Part shown: piece after piece, positions 21,377 to 32,487 of the stretch | How positions within the stretch are numbered: position 1 is the first letter of the stretch | How the letters are laid out: every line of letters begins with the position of its first letter | Position numbers and translations under genes: made by a program | The notes under the pieces: generated by a model | Databases searched by the model: none | Seen by the model: only the letters and a program-made list of their open reading frames with translations | What the model was told of the DNA's origin: nothing | Assembly (NCBI GenBank): GCA_037044905.1 | Contig: JBAOKB010000154.1 | Span: forward strand, 529,364-593,363 | Length of the DNA stretch: 64,000 bases | Direction: 5' to 3' | From: Hortaea werneckii | Taxonomy: Eukaryota > Ascomycota > Dothideomycetes > Mycosphaerellales > Teratosphaeriaceae

Positions 21377-24300
21377 TTAAACTTCTGTCTCAATACCCGG
21401 CTCGCGAGTATGATGCTTGAAAATACCACTGAACATGTGCCCGCCCTTTTCCATTTTGCCGGCGGCGAATTTGGCGGATCGGGGATCTAGTGGTTTGTTA
21501 GTAAAAGGTTTGAATGATTGGCTTTTCAAAAGAGGCAAGTCATTTACCTTCCACTGCATTACACCTCGGTGCCGCGGTGCTCGCTCGCATATTCTTTTTG
21601 TAATCGCCAAAGCTGTCGATGATGTTTGCTTCGACTTCTTCTTGCCTGTTCCCCCGTCTTCCCCTTCAGCATCCTGATCATCTTCATTATCAGATTGCTC
21701 TTCCTGATCGCTGTCTTCGCTCTCATCGTCGTCTGAGGCCGAGTCGTCCTCGATGCCTGCCTCCTTGGCTTCTTGGTGGCGTTCTTCGTTGTCCTTGGTA
21801 CACTCGAGGACTTCTATGACGTCGCGCAGGTTCTTGTCCTTACTTGTCCACTTGTCATGTGCACCGCCAAGGCCACTCCAGAAGGTCAACTTGAGCTTCA
21901 ACTCGCCATACTGCTCGCTCGGTTGCTCAGCGGAGGTCGCACAAGCCCGCTTGTAGTTGCCCTTGTAGATCGGCAATGTCACTTCTTGCTCTTCTTCATC
22001 GACCAATTGCCGTAACCAGAATGTGCAGAATGCAGAAGTGCTATCCCTAAACGAGCCAGTGTTCCAGAACTCGATCGCCAGACAGCTGCCGTAGCGCCGC
22101 TTCACGGGCAGCTTAAGACTGCGGTTCTTGCGAGAATGCCAATGTCCTACTTCATCGTGCTTCCCGGAATATTGCTTGCCATAGCCAAGGTCGGTGTGAA
22201 AGCGCAGCTTGTGGTGCTGCAGATCTTCGGGGACATTGATGGCTGTGATGCCAGACTTCACTTCGAGCGTGCCGTAGCTCCAGCCCAGGTCCTTCGGGCT
22301 AGCTTGCAACTGCACGCTTCGCCAGACCATGGAGATGCGGACCCGACCAAAACCGACGCCACCCATCAGTGGATAGTATCCGTTGATCTGAGAGCGCTCT
22401 TTGAAGACCTCGTGCAGCGGCAGGTGTACTATACCAATAAGCGGGTCTTCTTCCTTCACTCTCGCGTCGCGAACAGACACGTGCACCTCAGCGTTAGTCC
22501 AGTCCGGGATGAAACGCTCGATGCCAGCATTGTAGAAAGGTTTCGAGTTCGCAGGCTTAGTCCTTGTCTTGAAGACTTTGTTGTGGTTGATGATGACGGT
22601 ACAGTATGCCGATGGCAGACCCTCGCCTTGCTCAGCCTCTTCGTAGTCATCCGAGTTCTTCTCTCCGTGAGCCTTGTTCACGGGCTCGAGCGACAGACCG
22701 GTGATCTGATGGACGGTGATGCTGAAGATGCCACTCGGGTAGCCTTCTGGCGGCGGTGCCGAGATGATCATCGCGTCCTGCCGGGTCTTCATCTCTTGTG
22801 CCTTCTGCTGCTCAAGCTCGCTTACGTCGCGAGGGTCCCGGCCTTCCTTGATATTGGCCTCACGCAGTTTGCGCCTACAGTCTTCATCTACCCTCTCCTC
22901 CAGCTGCTCGAACGAGCGAATCTCGGGATCAAAAGTCTGGGCTTCAAGCTGACAAGGCTGAATGCGTACTTTTGAGAAGTATCCGACAGACCATTCCAGC
23001 TTGCCAGGCATCTCTTCACCAGCTTTAAGAGCGCGGAAGCCGTCTACGCGGTCTTGCATCTTGCCATTCGTCTTGTCACCAGTCATCAAATGCTTAAGAT
23101 CCAACTCAATGCGTCCTAGGTCGTTATCCGTAGTAAAGCGATCAGAGTCCCAAAGCTGGACACGCAATCTCTCATCCACGTTGAGTTCATCGGGTGTGAC
23201 AAGCATAAAGGTCCTTTCTCGCCATGTGGGTTCCATTCTCGCCTAACAGAACCCTTGTGCTGAACATGGGCTTGCCGAACTTTGCCCAAGCACACGAGAC
23301 ATAGGGGTCTGAGCCACCTTCTTTGATGAGAGGAATGGCCGCGTCTCCATTCTTGAAGTCGTATCCACGCGTGATGAAGACGACTATCACACCCTGGCCG
23401 TCGTGTCCTTCTTGAAATCATCACCTGCCAGCATGTCTTTGAGATCAAGCGTGAGGGACTTTGGCGCCACGTACTCAGCCATTGCCGCATCGACAGACGA
23501 TTGTACGAAATTGCTGATCAGTGGCAAATCCATGATATTCAGGGCCTGTCTGAACAAGGGTATACAGCTGATATCCACCTTTGGCTGACCAAGGAAAGTG
23601 ACCGTGCAAAGAGCGAAGAAAGGTGGGTCAGGTGCCAGTTGCAAGCGTAGCCGCATCGTTCCGATGAAGCCTCGCACGTCCACCCAAACAGGGAGTTTCA
23701 GACCGCCAGGCAGGTAGAAGGCCAGGTAGAGATGCATGTCCTTGGACCGATCTTTGAAGTCGGAATTCTTGGATCGGGTGCGGTAAGCCAGTGCAACCTC
23801 CAGATTGATAAAGTCACCTTCTTCAGCCTCCATACCTTCCGCGATCTGCTTCTGAGAGCCATCATCATCATCTTGGTCATGATTCTTCTGCTCATCGCCC
23901 TCCTCATTGCTCTCGGCGCTTTCCATGTCACCTTGCCCAGGCAACTTCCGGTCGGAATTATCCTTTCGGCTTTCTTCCGCCGATTTCAAAGTACCCTCTC
24001 CGTCTACAGACCGCGAAGCTGCGCCTGTTGGTAGCCATCGTACTCCAAGAATGCGAATGCTCTCGCTGCCCTGCCCAATATCATCGACAGATACCATCTG
24101 GACAAGACTGGGCAGAGAAGCTTGCATGACGTCCTCCAGCGTATCCGAAAGACTGGCGAATAGATCGGGATTGACCAAGGGCCAAATAGAGCCCAGTAGA
24201 GAGTTCAGCCAGGTGACCGACTCCGTCTCATGAGCATCAGCATCTTTCTCATCGTTTTTGCGACTTGCTTCCCATATCTCGTCCTCCCATGCAGAGTCGA

Positions 24301-25163
24301 CACGATTCTTGATCCACTGTTGAATGCCCATGATGAGATACCATATCGACGCAGCCCCTGCCAACGTCAATGTCGCCCATAGCGCAGGTCCAGTTTTCCA
24401 CCTTGCCACCAGTCTTTCAAGAGCGAACAGCGTCGCTATTATGAGCACGGCACCCACTAGTCCCACTATGACCCCGTTCTTGTGCATATCCATCAATTCT
24501 CGCCTGAACATCTCATAGTTTGGTGGTGGAAACAAGGCGTCTGTTGACTCCCTTGCACGTTGTTGTTCTGTCGTCTCCTGCGCTAACTGCTTGTCGGACT
24601 TACTTTTGTTATGCAAACCTGTTGCTGAGCGAGGAGTTGTGCCAAATGGAGCGTCGTTCTCTGGCGTTTCTTTCAGATCGTTCCCGGTGTAGTCGTGGAT
24701 CGTGACAGGTAAATGGGTTACCGGATCAGTGACCTCACGCTCTACTCGCTCCTCCCGCCTCTTCTTCATGTTCTTTCGCCTCGCCTTCGGGTCCGCTGAC
24801 ATTGGATCAGCCTCCGAGGTGTCAAGGTCTTTCTGCTCTTCTGACACATCCTCATCGTCTCCTGGAGCTTCCTCCTCCGTCCCAGGCTCTCGCCGTCCAG
24901 CGGCAGCCTGTGCATCTTGTCCAGCACCCTCATCTGCATGAGGTTCCTCATCGTCCTTATCACCTTGCCAGTAGTTGTTCCAGTATTCACGAGCTTGCTC
25001 TCGCTTTGAAGGTTCTTGCTCATCGTAGTCTTCACCATACGCATCGCGCTTTCGGGCCTCCTTCTCCTTCCCGGAACTTTGCAATGGTCGGTATAGTATG
25101 ATGTGGCGTGTAGGGCTTGTTAAAGTTACGCCTTTTGGCGTCCGCATCTTCTCTGCCGGACAT
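21377..25163 (-). CDS. Mug190-like SMP/C2-domain lipid-transfer protein, with three frameshifts
   Basis: ~1260 aa, matching the fungal meiotically up-regulated gene 190 family, a tricalbin-like ER membrane-contact protein. The true start is most likely 25163 (MSGREDADAKRRNFNKPYT, then HHTIPTIAKFRE), in another frame from the long body. An acidic/basic linker follows, then two membrane segments (VGLVGAVLIIATLFAL and ALWATLTLAGAASIWYLI, ~24480-24330). The SMP domain is WLNSLLGSIWPLVNPDLF...DISCIPLFRQALNIMDLPLISNFV. C2 domains follow (GVIVVFITRGYDFKNGD...SDPYVSCAWAKFGKPMFSTR, and GIFSITVHQITGLSL), with a very acidic region near the C-terminus. Frame changes are a G gained near 25077 (KFR to KEKEARKRD), a G lost near 23397 (DTTAR to GVIVVF, in a GGG run), and a base gained near 23245 (STRVLLGE to MEPTWRE). 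All join to continuous family sequence. Confidence 0.88.
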
Positions 25164-26519
25164 GTTTGTGGCGATCCGCGGAGAGTGGCTAGTAGTAAAC
25201 CTTTGCGAATCACCTTGTTGGCCTTCAGAGCAAAGAAGCTCGCCGCCGCGTGCACAGCAAAGCCACCCTGATGGGCTTGTTTCGATCTGGTGAAGCTTTC
25301 CACGTTGTTCCTAACTTTCGCCACAACCACAGCAGGGAAGAGTAGCTACCCGGCGGGGGCAGGAGGGGGAATGGGGGCCGATTGTGGAGCAACTCCTAGT
25401 TCACGATGGATCAGAAAGAATGAGCAAGGACCTACGTCATTGTATACCAATGGGTTCCGCGACAAGACGCGTTTTCCTCTGGAACTAGTTCTACAGTAAC
25501 AACGATAGTGCATGTGTATTTGCCTTTAATAACAGCCGATCATTGCTGTTTCCCTGGCCGACGGGTGTCATGTCATGTGGAGTTGTTTGGGATTGCGTAG
25601 CTTCCCGTATCCCCTACGATATCCCGATGAGAAACGCCGGATCTCAGGCGATCCGCGGCAACCTGTGCGCCTTGGCTTACTGTGAAACGTCATTTTGCGT
25701 ACCAACCGAGTGCTGTACACACCTGGGCATTCGAACAGGTACATACCAATACATCTACTTCCTACAGCCCTCGGTCGGCGAGTTCGATGCTTCCAGCAGC
25801 AGCATCGAGCCGCAAAGACACTGATCTCGTTCTTAAGCCCATGCAATGCGGTCAAGGACGACTGCATTAGAACAGACCATGCTCTGAACAGACTGGTTGC
25901 CTAGCAGACTGCTCTGTACTGCTGTTCATCCTGTGTCGACTCCTTCCTGTTTCGCTGTTACACATTCCACCCTGTGCCAAATTGCCAATAGATGTTGGGC
26001 GCTTGAGGGCGTGGCTGAAGTGCAGATCGATACTATGTATGCACGCTGGCAGCCGGTTACTGGGCTGCGCGCCCTCCCCTCTAGCTGCATTCGCCCCCCT
26101 GCACATAGCCTCACCTCAAAGACGAGGACATTTTGGCGCTTAAGCTCGACCTTTCGCTCTACTTCCACTTTTCATGTTCCTCTAACTGCACACATCAGCA
26201 CAGGAGAAAGACGACCGCGCCGCATCTTATACTTGGACTCTCAGCAATCGACCTACATAGTATTTCGTGCCCGCTTGCAGGATCCGCGCTAGCCTTCACC
26301 GGTCAAGCGGGGCTGGCCATCAACCTCCAATCCACAGCCTCACGTCGCGCTCCGGTGATCTGAAGCCGTGGCATTGTACACCATGGGCATCTGCGAGGTC
26401 TGACGGGCCGCAAGTTTCACCGGCCTTCGAGTGTGGGTGTAACTCACAGTCTGTTGGTCCCGTCCCCAGACCCACACTGCCTTCACCGGCGGGGCTGAGC
26501 CTCCCCGTGTTTAGCAGTT
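25164..26519. other. Divergent promoter region of Mug190-like and zinc-cluster genes
   Basis: 1.36 kb. Several short frames occur on both strands (e.g. 25695-25904 and 25926-26168) without recognisable content. The part nearest 26520 is pyrimidine-rich and probably the 5' leader of the regulator. No gene is called. Confidence 0.45.
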
Positions 26520-29316
26520 ATGGCTGCCATTACCTTTGGGCCTGCCGTGCCCTTTGGTTTTGATTCTGGCCTTGATGAGATCAATGAAGAATATCAGTGG
26601 GAAAGGAAAGTCCGGGCTATGACCACCGATACATCTTTCCAGCGGATGCTGGAACGCAGCGAAGCAGATTCCCATGATGCGACTTCCTCCTTGCTAGCAC
26701 CGTCGGATACGGCAAAGTCCCCAGACAGGTCCAGTCAACAGAATGCGAGCGCCACGGACGCATCATACTCACACTCTCCCAACACATCATCGTTTGTCCT
26801 AACCCCGGCGTCTACCAACCCTGACTTCACTATCAGTGGCGACCTTTCATCTTTTGAACAGCCGGACGAGTCAGATGTCATATCTACAAGTGGAGGTAGT
26901 CATGCTAGTCCATACTCGGAAGACTATGTTCACATCGATCGTCACTTTGTCGGCCAATCAAGCTTCACAATGGACGCGAACGATCTGAATCAAGCCATAC
27001 CACGCTCAGAGGCCCATGATGTTCATACATATCCGTCAAGTGCGCCATTGGACCCGCTGTTCCCCTCAATGGCTACCAACCAATTTTCCATTGATAATAT
27101 GGCGGAGCTGAGTAGACATGCAAGCACGGACTACGAGCAGGGAGCTCAGTTTGGCAATCTCATTGTGACTGGAAATTATTCAAGTAGCGAAGAAGGATTT
27201 GATCGCTCTTCAATGGCTTTTGAAGACGAGCTTTGTTCACATCCCGGGAACTTCGGCGCAGCTATCGGAAACTCCTTTGGCACACGGATGGATTTTTCTT
27301 CACAAGCCACTCAGAGCTTCGGCTCGGCTTTCTCGACACAGTCGCCTTTTGTGAACCACATGCATCCAAGACCGCGTGAGCAAACAAGTGTGGTCCACCC
27401 TGGAGCAGCACAGGTTGCGTCCTTGGGAATCACTCAACAAGCCTGGTCACAAGCCTTGCCAGGTCAATGGGGACATGTGAACTATCAATCTGCACCCGAT
27501 ATGATGGATCGTCATTACTTTTCGCAGCAGTATCCAGCAGCTGCCTCATTCCCACCAGCTCCACCGCCCCGCGCAAACCAGGATCTGATACAGTCGTCCT
27601 CAGTAAACCGTTACAATGTGCCAGCTCCGCGACATTCATCTGAGTTGGCGGAGCAATCTTCACCCTCTAAAACACATCCTCGGCGCCAGCTCAAGCCTGC
27701 TGTGTCTGAAACCCACATTCCTATCGATCAGGCTCAGAAAGAGCGAAGAAAGCCAACAGGCGGCCGGAAAAAGGAGAGCGACTGCCAGCGCAAACAAGAC
27801 ATGAAAGCTCCAAGATGCGGAAGATAAGTGCCTGCTGGCGATGCGTAATGCAAAGGGACAAGGTAAGCGCATCTTCGCTGGCCATGCATCAGTCACGAAT
27901 ACTCAAACCCTACAGTGCTCCGAGGGCATGCCCTGTAAACGATGTGTCGAGAACGACATTAAAGGCGTCTCCATGTATTTCCCATGCGACCGCTCCAAAC
28001 TACCAGACCTGGTCTTTGATTTCTTGCCACGTAAGAGCCCTTTTTCCGCATTTTCAATTTCGTACTGACATTGCCAATAGCCTCGATGACATGGATGCAT
28101 CAAAAACAGACCATCGAGGACTGTGTAAAGGACCAAGTCCTTCGGTGGGATCTTCAAAACTCGCGCGATGTATACCTCACATGCGGTTACGGACCGGCGT
28201 TGCCCTGGAAGCTGTACGAATTCGAGCCACGGACCAATGAGCTTACAGGCCAGTTTCAATATCTACAGGATCCAACGACAGGGACAACGGTACGACATCA
28301 AAAATATGCACCTCCGTTTGGTCTGACGAAGTTAGATACGAGCGACGACAGGCATTTTGACACTTATCTAGAGCTTTTGCTGCGTCGTGAGTATCTATGG
28401 GACTTTGGTTGGACGTGCTTTGAAGAAGAAACCCAGATCGACGACTTTCAAGCACGGCTTCTTGAATTGATGTGCAAACTTTACACCAACGCCCAGGACT
28501 ATGATGTGAGTGCGATGCGCGATGGAAGCAACTTCACCGCGCCAAGTGCTGACAGCTTTGTAGCTTCGGGAACTTCTCCGAAAGATCATCAAGATGATGC
28601 TAATCACCTACATCATGGGCCACGCTTTGACGATCGAAGAGAATACAGCTTGGGGTGTGGTTAGCGCTATTAGACACTCCCCGCGCCCCGATCAAATACC
28701 GCCTCATACGTCCCCTAAGTTGGCCAATAGACAACTGAAGTTCTTCTTCTGCATCCTCCGCAACAAAGTCTACGGCGACATTCTCAACTGGCAGCAACAG
28801 ACTTTACACTCGTCAGGCAAGAAGGAAGAAACTTGGCTCTCGGCTTTCTGCGTTATGCTCGGCTTCGCCATGGTGCTCGAGGAAGTCCAACGGACCATCT
28901 ATCTCCAAGCCGACGCCAAAGCAATGAAGGGCGAAGTACCTCGCGCCCAGGCTAATTTTGAAGCGTACAACGCGTGCGAACGCATCGACAAGCGCTTCGA
29001 TCTCCTCGTCGGCCTGTTCCAGTGCAAGTACCGGGATAAGAAATGGAGTACGGGCAGTTTCGGCAGACAGACGCCGGAGCTGTATTACCTCCATCAACGA
29101 AAATTTTGTGAGAAGCTGTTGGGTTTGTTGTGGGAGAAGAGTGAGTTTCTTCGCAGCCTTTGGTAATTGTGGGTTGAGAGTAAATGCTAACGTGAAAAAA
29201 CAGAGGAGCATCTGGAGAGTAGACGTGATGTTCCCCTCTCGTTTGAGACCCAGTGCCGGTTCACATCGCGGCTGGTTGCACGGTTTCTGTTGCCTTTCCT
29301 CGGATTGCCAGAGTAG
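26520..29316 (+). CDS. Zn2Cys6-like fungal transcription regulator (ACWRC type), one frameshift, 5 exons
   Basis: The start at 26520 gives a long Ser/Pro/Gln-rich N-terminus (~420 aa) without domains. The basic stretch KERRKPTGGRKKE leads into KMRKISACWRCVMQRDK|CSEGMPCKRC...FPCDRSKLPDLVFDFLP, a cysteine cluster C-x2-C-x6-C-x5-C-x2-C-x13-C. The last spacing is longer than in canonical Gal4-type clusters. The C-terminal ~370 residues resemble the helical domain of this fungal family. Introns are 27863-27915 (53 bp, splitting the zinc cluster), 28031-28080 (50), 28506-28563 (58) and 29141-29203 (63); the gene ends at a TAG at 29314-29316. The frame changes just before the cluster (~27808-27812, MKAP to KMRK), where one C of a CC(C) run seems missing. 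No donor precedes it at a usable distance. As read, the protein would stop at 27827 before its DNA-binding domain. Confidence 0.8.
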
Positions 29317-30131
29317 AAGGGCATGAGAGGTAATAGATGCTAGTCCTTATCTCTTGGTTAAGGAATCACGGCAGTCCGGATACATTTGGACAAAGGGATG
29401 ACTTCACGATTGGATGACTTGCTGCGATCGGATTGTATATGATACCCCCTTGTTGACGTGCGTGACGGATTTTTCGGCGATCCTGTTCGGTTGTTCACAG
29501 ATCGCATTTCTTTCGGAGAGTTTTTAGTTCGTACATCAAGTCACCAGTCAAACGCGATGGTCCAGTAGCATGGTCAAGAGCGTGTTCACCTCTCAAACGT
29601 CTGTCTCTGTGTAGGCTCGTCACGTCCTCACGCACTTAGCCCTTGTGCGTCTCGTAACTTTCGCAAGGATCGACTTGTGAAGCTTACCTTACTCTCTCTA
29701 TCAGCTCGCCCACATTCTAACATGCCTCAAAAGATCGACAGTGACTTTGCCTTCTATGGCAGTCGAGACCGGCATGGGCCAAGACAGAAGAAACAAGCTT
29801 AGGAACTTGGCTACTGCTTAGCCTGGAAGCACGGGCGTCGCGTCATCATCCTGCCCAGCCTCATCGCGAGCCTTGATCCGTCCTCGGGTACTGTACGGCG
29901 CTACACCAGTACACTTGCGTAAGCCTCGAATCGTATCATCTCAGCTGACCTGAGCAATAGCATGATCGTTTTCTTGAACGCGGTCTCTCCCAAATGACTG
30001 TGAATAATCTTCATTGTGGTCCCTCTACATTCACTACGTTCCAGCAGCGACCCACCTTCATGTGAACGCCAAGCTTGTGACTCGAGCCCTATCTAGATCG
30101 TCATCCAAGGCCCAGCGGACCCGTCGTGAAT
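29317..30131. other. Intergenic, promoter/5' leader of C2-domain gene
   Basis: About 815 bp, rich in pyrimidines toward the ATG. No coding frame of note was seen. Confidence 0.45.
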
Positions 30132-32033
30132 ATGTCGTCTGAGGAGACGAGGTCGAAGGGCGTCGAGAATGAGAAGCCTTCACAGACTGTCGCACCTTCG
30201 GGCACAAGACCCGCAATGGATCCAGAGAAGCAGGACAATGGGAGACAAGAGCGGCAGAATGATAAGACTAAGAAAGACGAGCCGGCAGGAGGCTTCGATG
30301 CAACTCCCATACCACAACGACCTGCCGGCTATACTGTCAGGATTACCATCCATCGAGCAGAGAACCTACCGATGGCGGACTATCATTCCCTCTCCTCGGA
30401 CCCATACGTCATGGCACAACTCAACTGCGAGACGCCGATGCGACACAAGGAGGACCCATACATGAGATGGCGAACGCCGACAATACGGGAGAGTACCGAG
30501 CCCGAGTGGAACGAATCGTGGACCATCGCGAATGTTCCTGCGTCGGGCTTTAAGCTCAAACTACGAGTCTACGACGAGGACCCCGCTGATGGCGATGACC
30601 GGCTGGGGAATGTGCACGTTCACGTAGGAGGCATCGGTGAGAACTGGGAAGGTATCGACAAACGGCCTTATCAGATCAAGGCTCGCTCGGGTAGTAGACG
30701 GGCGTACCTATTCCGGGCGATCGCGGCGTGCTTCTCCTCCAATAAGCACTTGCGTGGCACCCTTTACCTCAGTATTGAATGCCTTGGTCGAACTCCTGAA
30801 GATGGTCAGAACGGGCGTTTATATACCGTAGGGCCTTGTAGATGGTTTAAACACTTCTCGCCAATGCTGGGGCGGATAGCGCATACGAAGGACGATAGCG
30901 ATGATGAAGAGGCGCATGAGCAGCATGGATTGAGTTTTGCCAATACTCAAAATGGCCGGAAATCCAGCAGGCAGGTCCAGCGATACAATTTCCAGGCCAA
31001 CGAGATCCAGCTTCGGGGCCCGGTGCCCACGCAGCTGTATCATCGATATGTCGAGTTTAAACCCTGGGTGAAACGTATGTTCACGTCGTCAGGCATCCAG
31101 GGTGTGCTTATCAGCAAAGTGCTACATCACCAGCACAGTCGAGTATACAATTTCGATCGTCGGACACAGTGGGGCTACTTCCCAGACGCACCATCGCAAG
31201 ATCTGACGCGCCAGTTCCTGGATCTGGTCCATTACGATAAAGGTGGGAGGATCTTTACGTATGTCCTGACACTGGACGCACTATGGCGCTTCACGGAGAC
31301 GGGGAAAGAATTCGGCATTGACATGCTGAGCAAACATACCATGCACAGCGATGTGAGCGTCTACATAGCTTTCAGCGGTGAGTTCTTCATCAGACGGCTT
31401 AAGCATCCTCATCGCCCGCACCCTCCAGAGCCAGTAGACGAAACCTCCCGAGACCGTCCCAGTATCCAAACGGAGAACGAAACCCACCCCCCACACGACA
31501 TCGTCCACGGCCCTCCAGACGAGGAACCGATCTACGACCCGACCCACTACGAACTCGTCATTGACAACGACTCCGGCACCTATCGTCCCAACGCCGACCT
31601 CCTCCCCATCCTCAAGGACTTCCTCTCCCGCTCCCTGCCCGGGCTCCACATCCAAACCCTCGACTGCCAAGCCGACGCAGACAAAATGGCGCAGATGAAG
31701 CAGGAGCAGCGCGAGCTGAAGAAGCGCGAAGGCGATCACATCGTCTACACGCAGGGGTCGACGCGCGCGAGCTCCATCTCCAGCAGCGACGAAGAGAGTC
31801 TGGATCGGATCCAGGCCGCGGCCGGCGAGAGCATTGGCGGCGGCGCGGGTGGTGATGCCAACCTGCACGACGACGGTGGTCGCGTGACGCCGAATCCGTA
31901 TGTTCAGGTCGCCAAGGATTCCAAGGCTAAGCAGGCTGCGAGGGTTTCGAAGGCGAAGAGGACGTATGGGGGCAAGGCGAGACCCGGTGCGGATCGGGAG
32001 ATGGTGAGGCAGGAGGCTGCGACTAGTGCTTGA
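30132..32033 (+). CDS. C2-domain protein conserved in filamentous fungi (HAM-10-like candidate)
   Basis: A single exon of 633 aa from the ATG at 30132 (MSSEETRSKG). A disordered charged N-terminus precedes a C2 domain from about residue 70 (GYTVRITIHRAENLPMADY...SSDPYVMAQL...EPEWNESWTIANVP...LKLRVYDEDPADGDDRLG). A conserved fungal region follows (RMFTSSGIQGVLISKVLHHQ, then RRTQWGYFPDAPSQDLT, and IFTYVLTLDALWRFTETG), then a charged Ser-rich tail. The C2 domain suggests Ca2+/phospholipid binding at membranes. I recall a C2 protein named HAM-10 required for hyphal fusion in Neurospora. This protein may be its ortholog, but that rests on memory of the family. The frame is intact. Confidence 0.8.
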   Translation: MSSEETRSKGVENEKPSQTVAPSGTRPAMDPEKQDNGRQERQNDKTKKDEPAGGFDATPIPQRPAGYTVRITIHRAENLPMADYHSLSSDPYVMAQLNCETPMRHKEDPYMRWRTPTIRESTEPEWNESWTIANVPASGFKLKLRVYDEDPADGDDRLGNVHVHVGGIGENWEGIDKRPYQIKARSGSRRAYLFRAIAACFSSNKHLRGTLYLSIECLGRTPEDGQNGRLYTVGPCRWFKHFSPMLGRIAHTKDDSDDEEAHEQHGLSFANTQNGRKSSRQVQRYNFQANEIQLRGPVPTQLYHRYVEFKPWVKRMFTSSGIQGVLISKVLHHQHSRVYNFDRRTQWGYFPDAPSQDLTRQFLDLVHYDKGGRIFTYVLTLDALWRFTETGKEFGIDMLSKHTMHSDVSVYIAFSGEFFIRRLKHPHRPHPPEPVDETSRDRPSIQTENETHPPHDIVHGPPDEEPIYDPTHYELVIDNDSGTYRPNADLLPILKDFLSRSLPGLHIQTLDCQADADKMAQMKQEQRELKKREGDHIVYTQGSTRASSISSSDEESLDRIQAAAGESIGGGAGGDANLHDDGGRVTPNPYVQVAKDSKAKQAARVSKAKRTYGGKARPGADREMVRQEAATSA

Positions 32034-32487
32034 AGCGGGTCTTTGATGCGGCTCTGGGCAATGATGCGATGAGGTTCGTTCGGTCTACGAAGGATTGATT
32101 GTGGGTGGGGAACATGTGATGGTTTTGGGCGAGCGCCGGCGTTGGTTCTCTACGGGTCTTTTCGTTGGGGGGCGGGGGCATTTTCTTTGGGTTTTTTGTT
32201 TTGTGATACCACCTGAGTTCCCTTTGCGCTAATAACTTTGACGAGATGATGAGGATACAGTAACGTGTCAATAATTTTCCCTAAGACATTCCTACAAAGT
32301 CAAACTCCATGTGTGTTCCTACTACGCCCCAAGCTTTTTCTTTTCAAAACTCACCGGGTATCTCGTGTACGTGCAATCTTCCTCGCTGTGGGGTTCCACA
32401 CACCAATTTGCTTTCCTATCCTTTCAATTAAAAGCAAAGGAATCCCAAAGAGAAAAGGCTATGCTCCCAATAGAAAGACAAAAGGCC
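32034..32487. other. Intergenic between convergent C2-domain and CSC1-like genes
   Basis: About 450 bp shared 3' flank. No gene is seen. Confidence 0.5.

Noticed and set aside
22136..22975. 279-codon plus-strand frame opposite mug190
   Set aside because: Antisense shadow within a well-supported C2-domain protein.
28506..28563. Frame change in the zinc-cluster regulator after DYD
   Set aside because: Explained by a normal 58-bp intron with GTGAGT donor, CTGAC branch and TTTGTAG acceptor.
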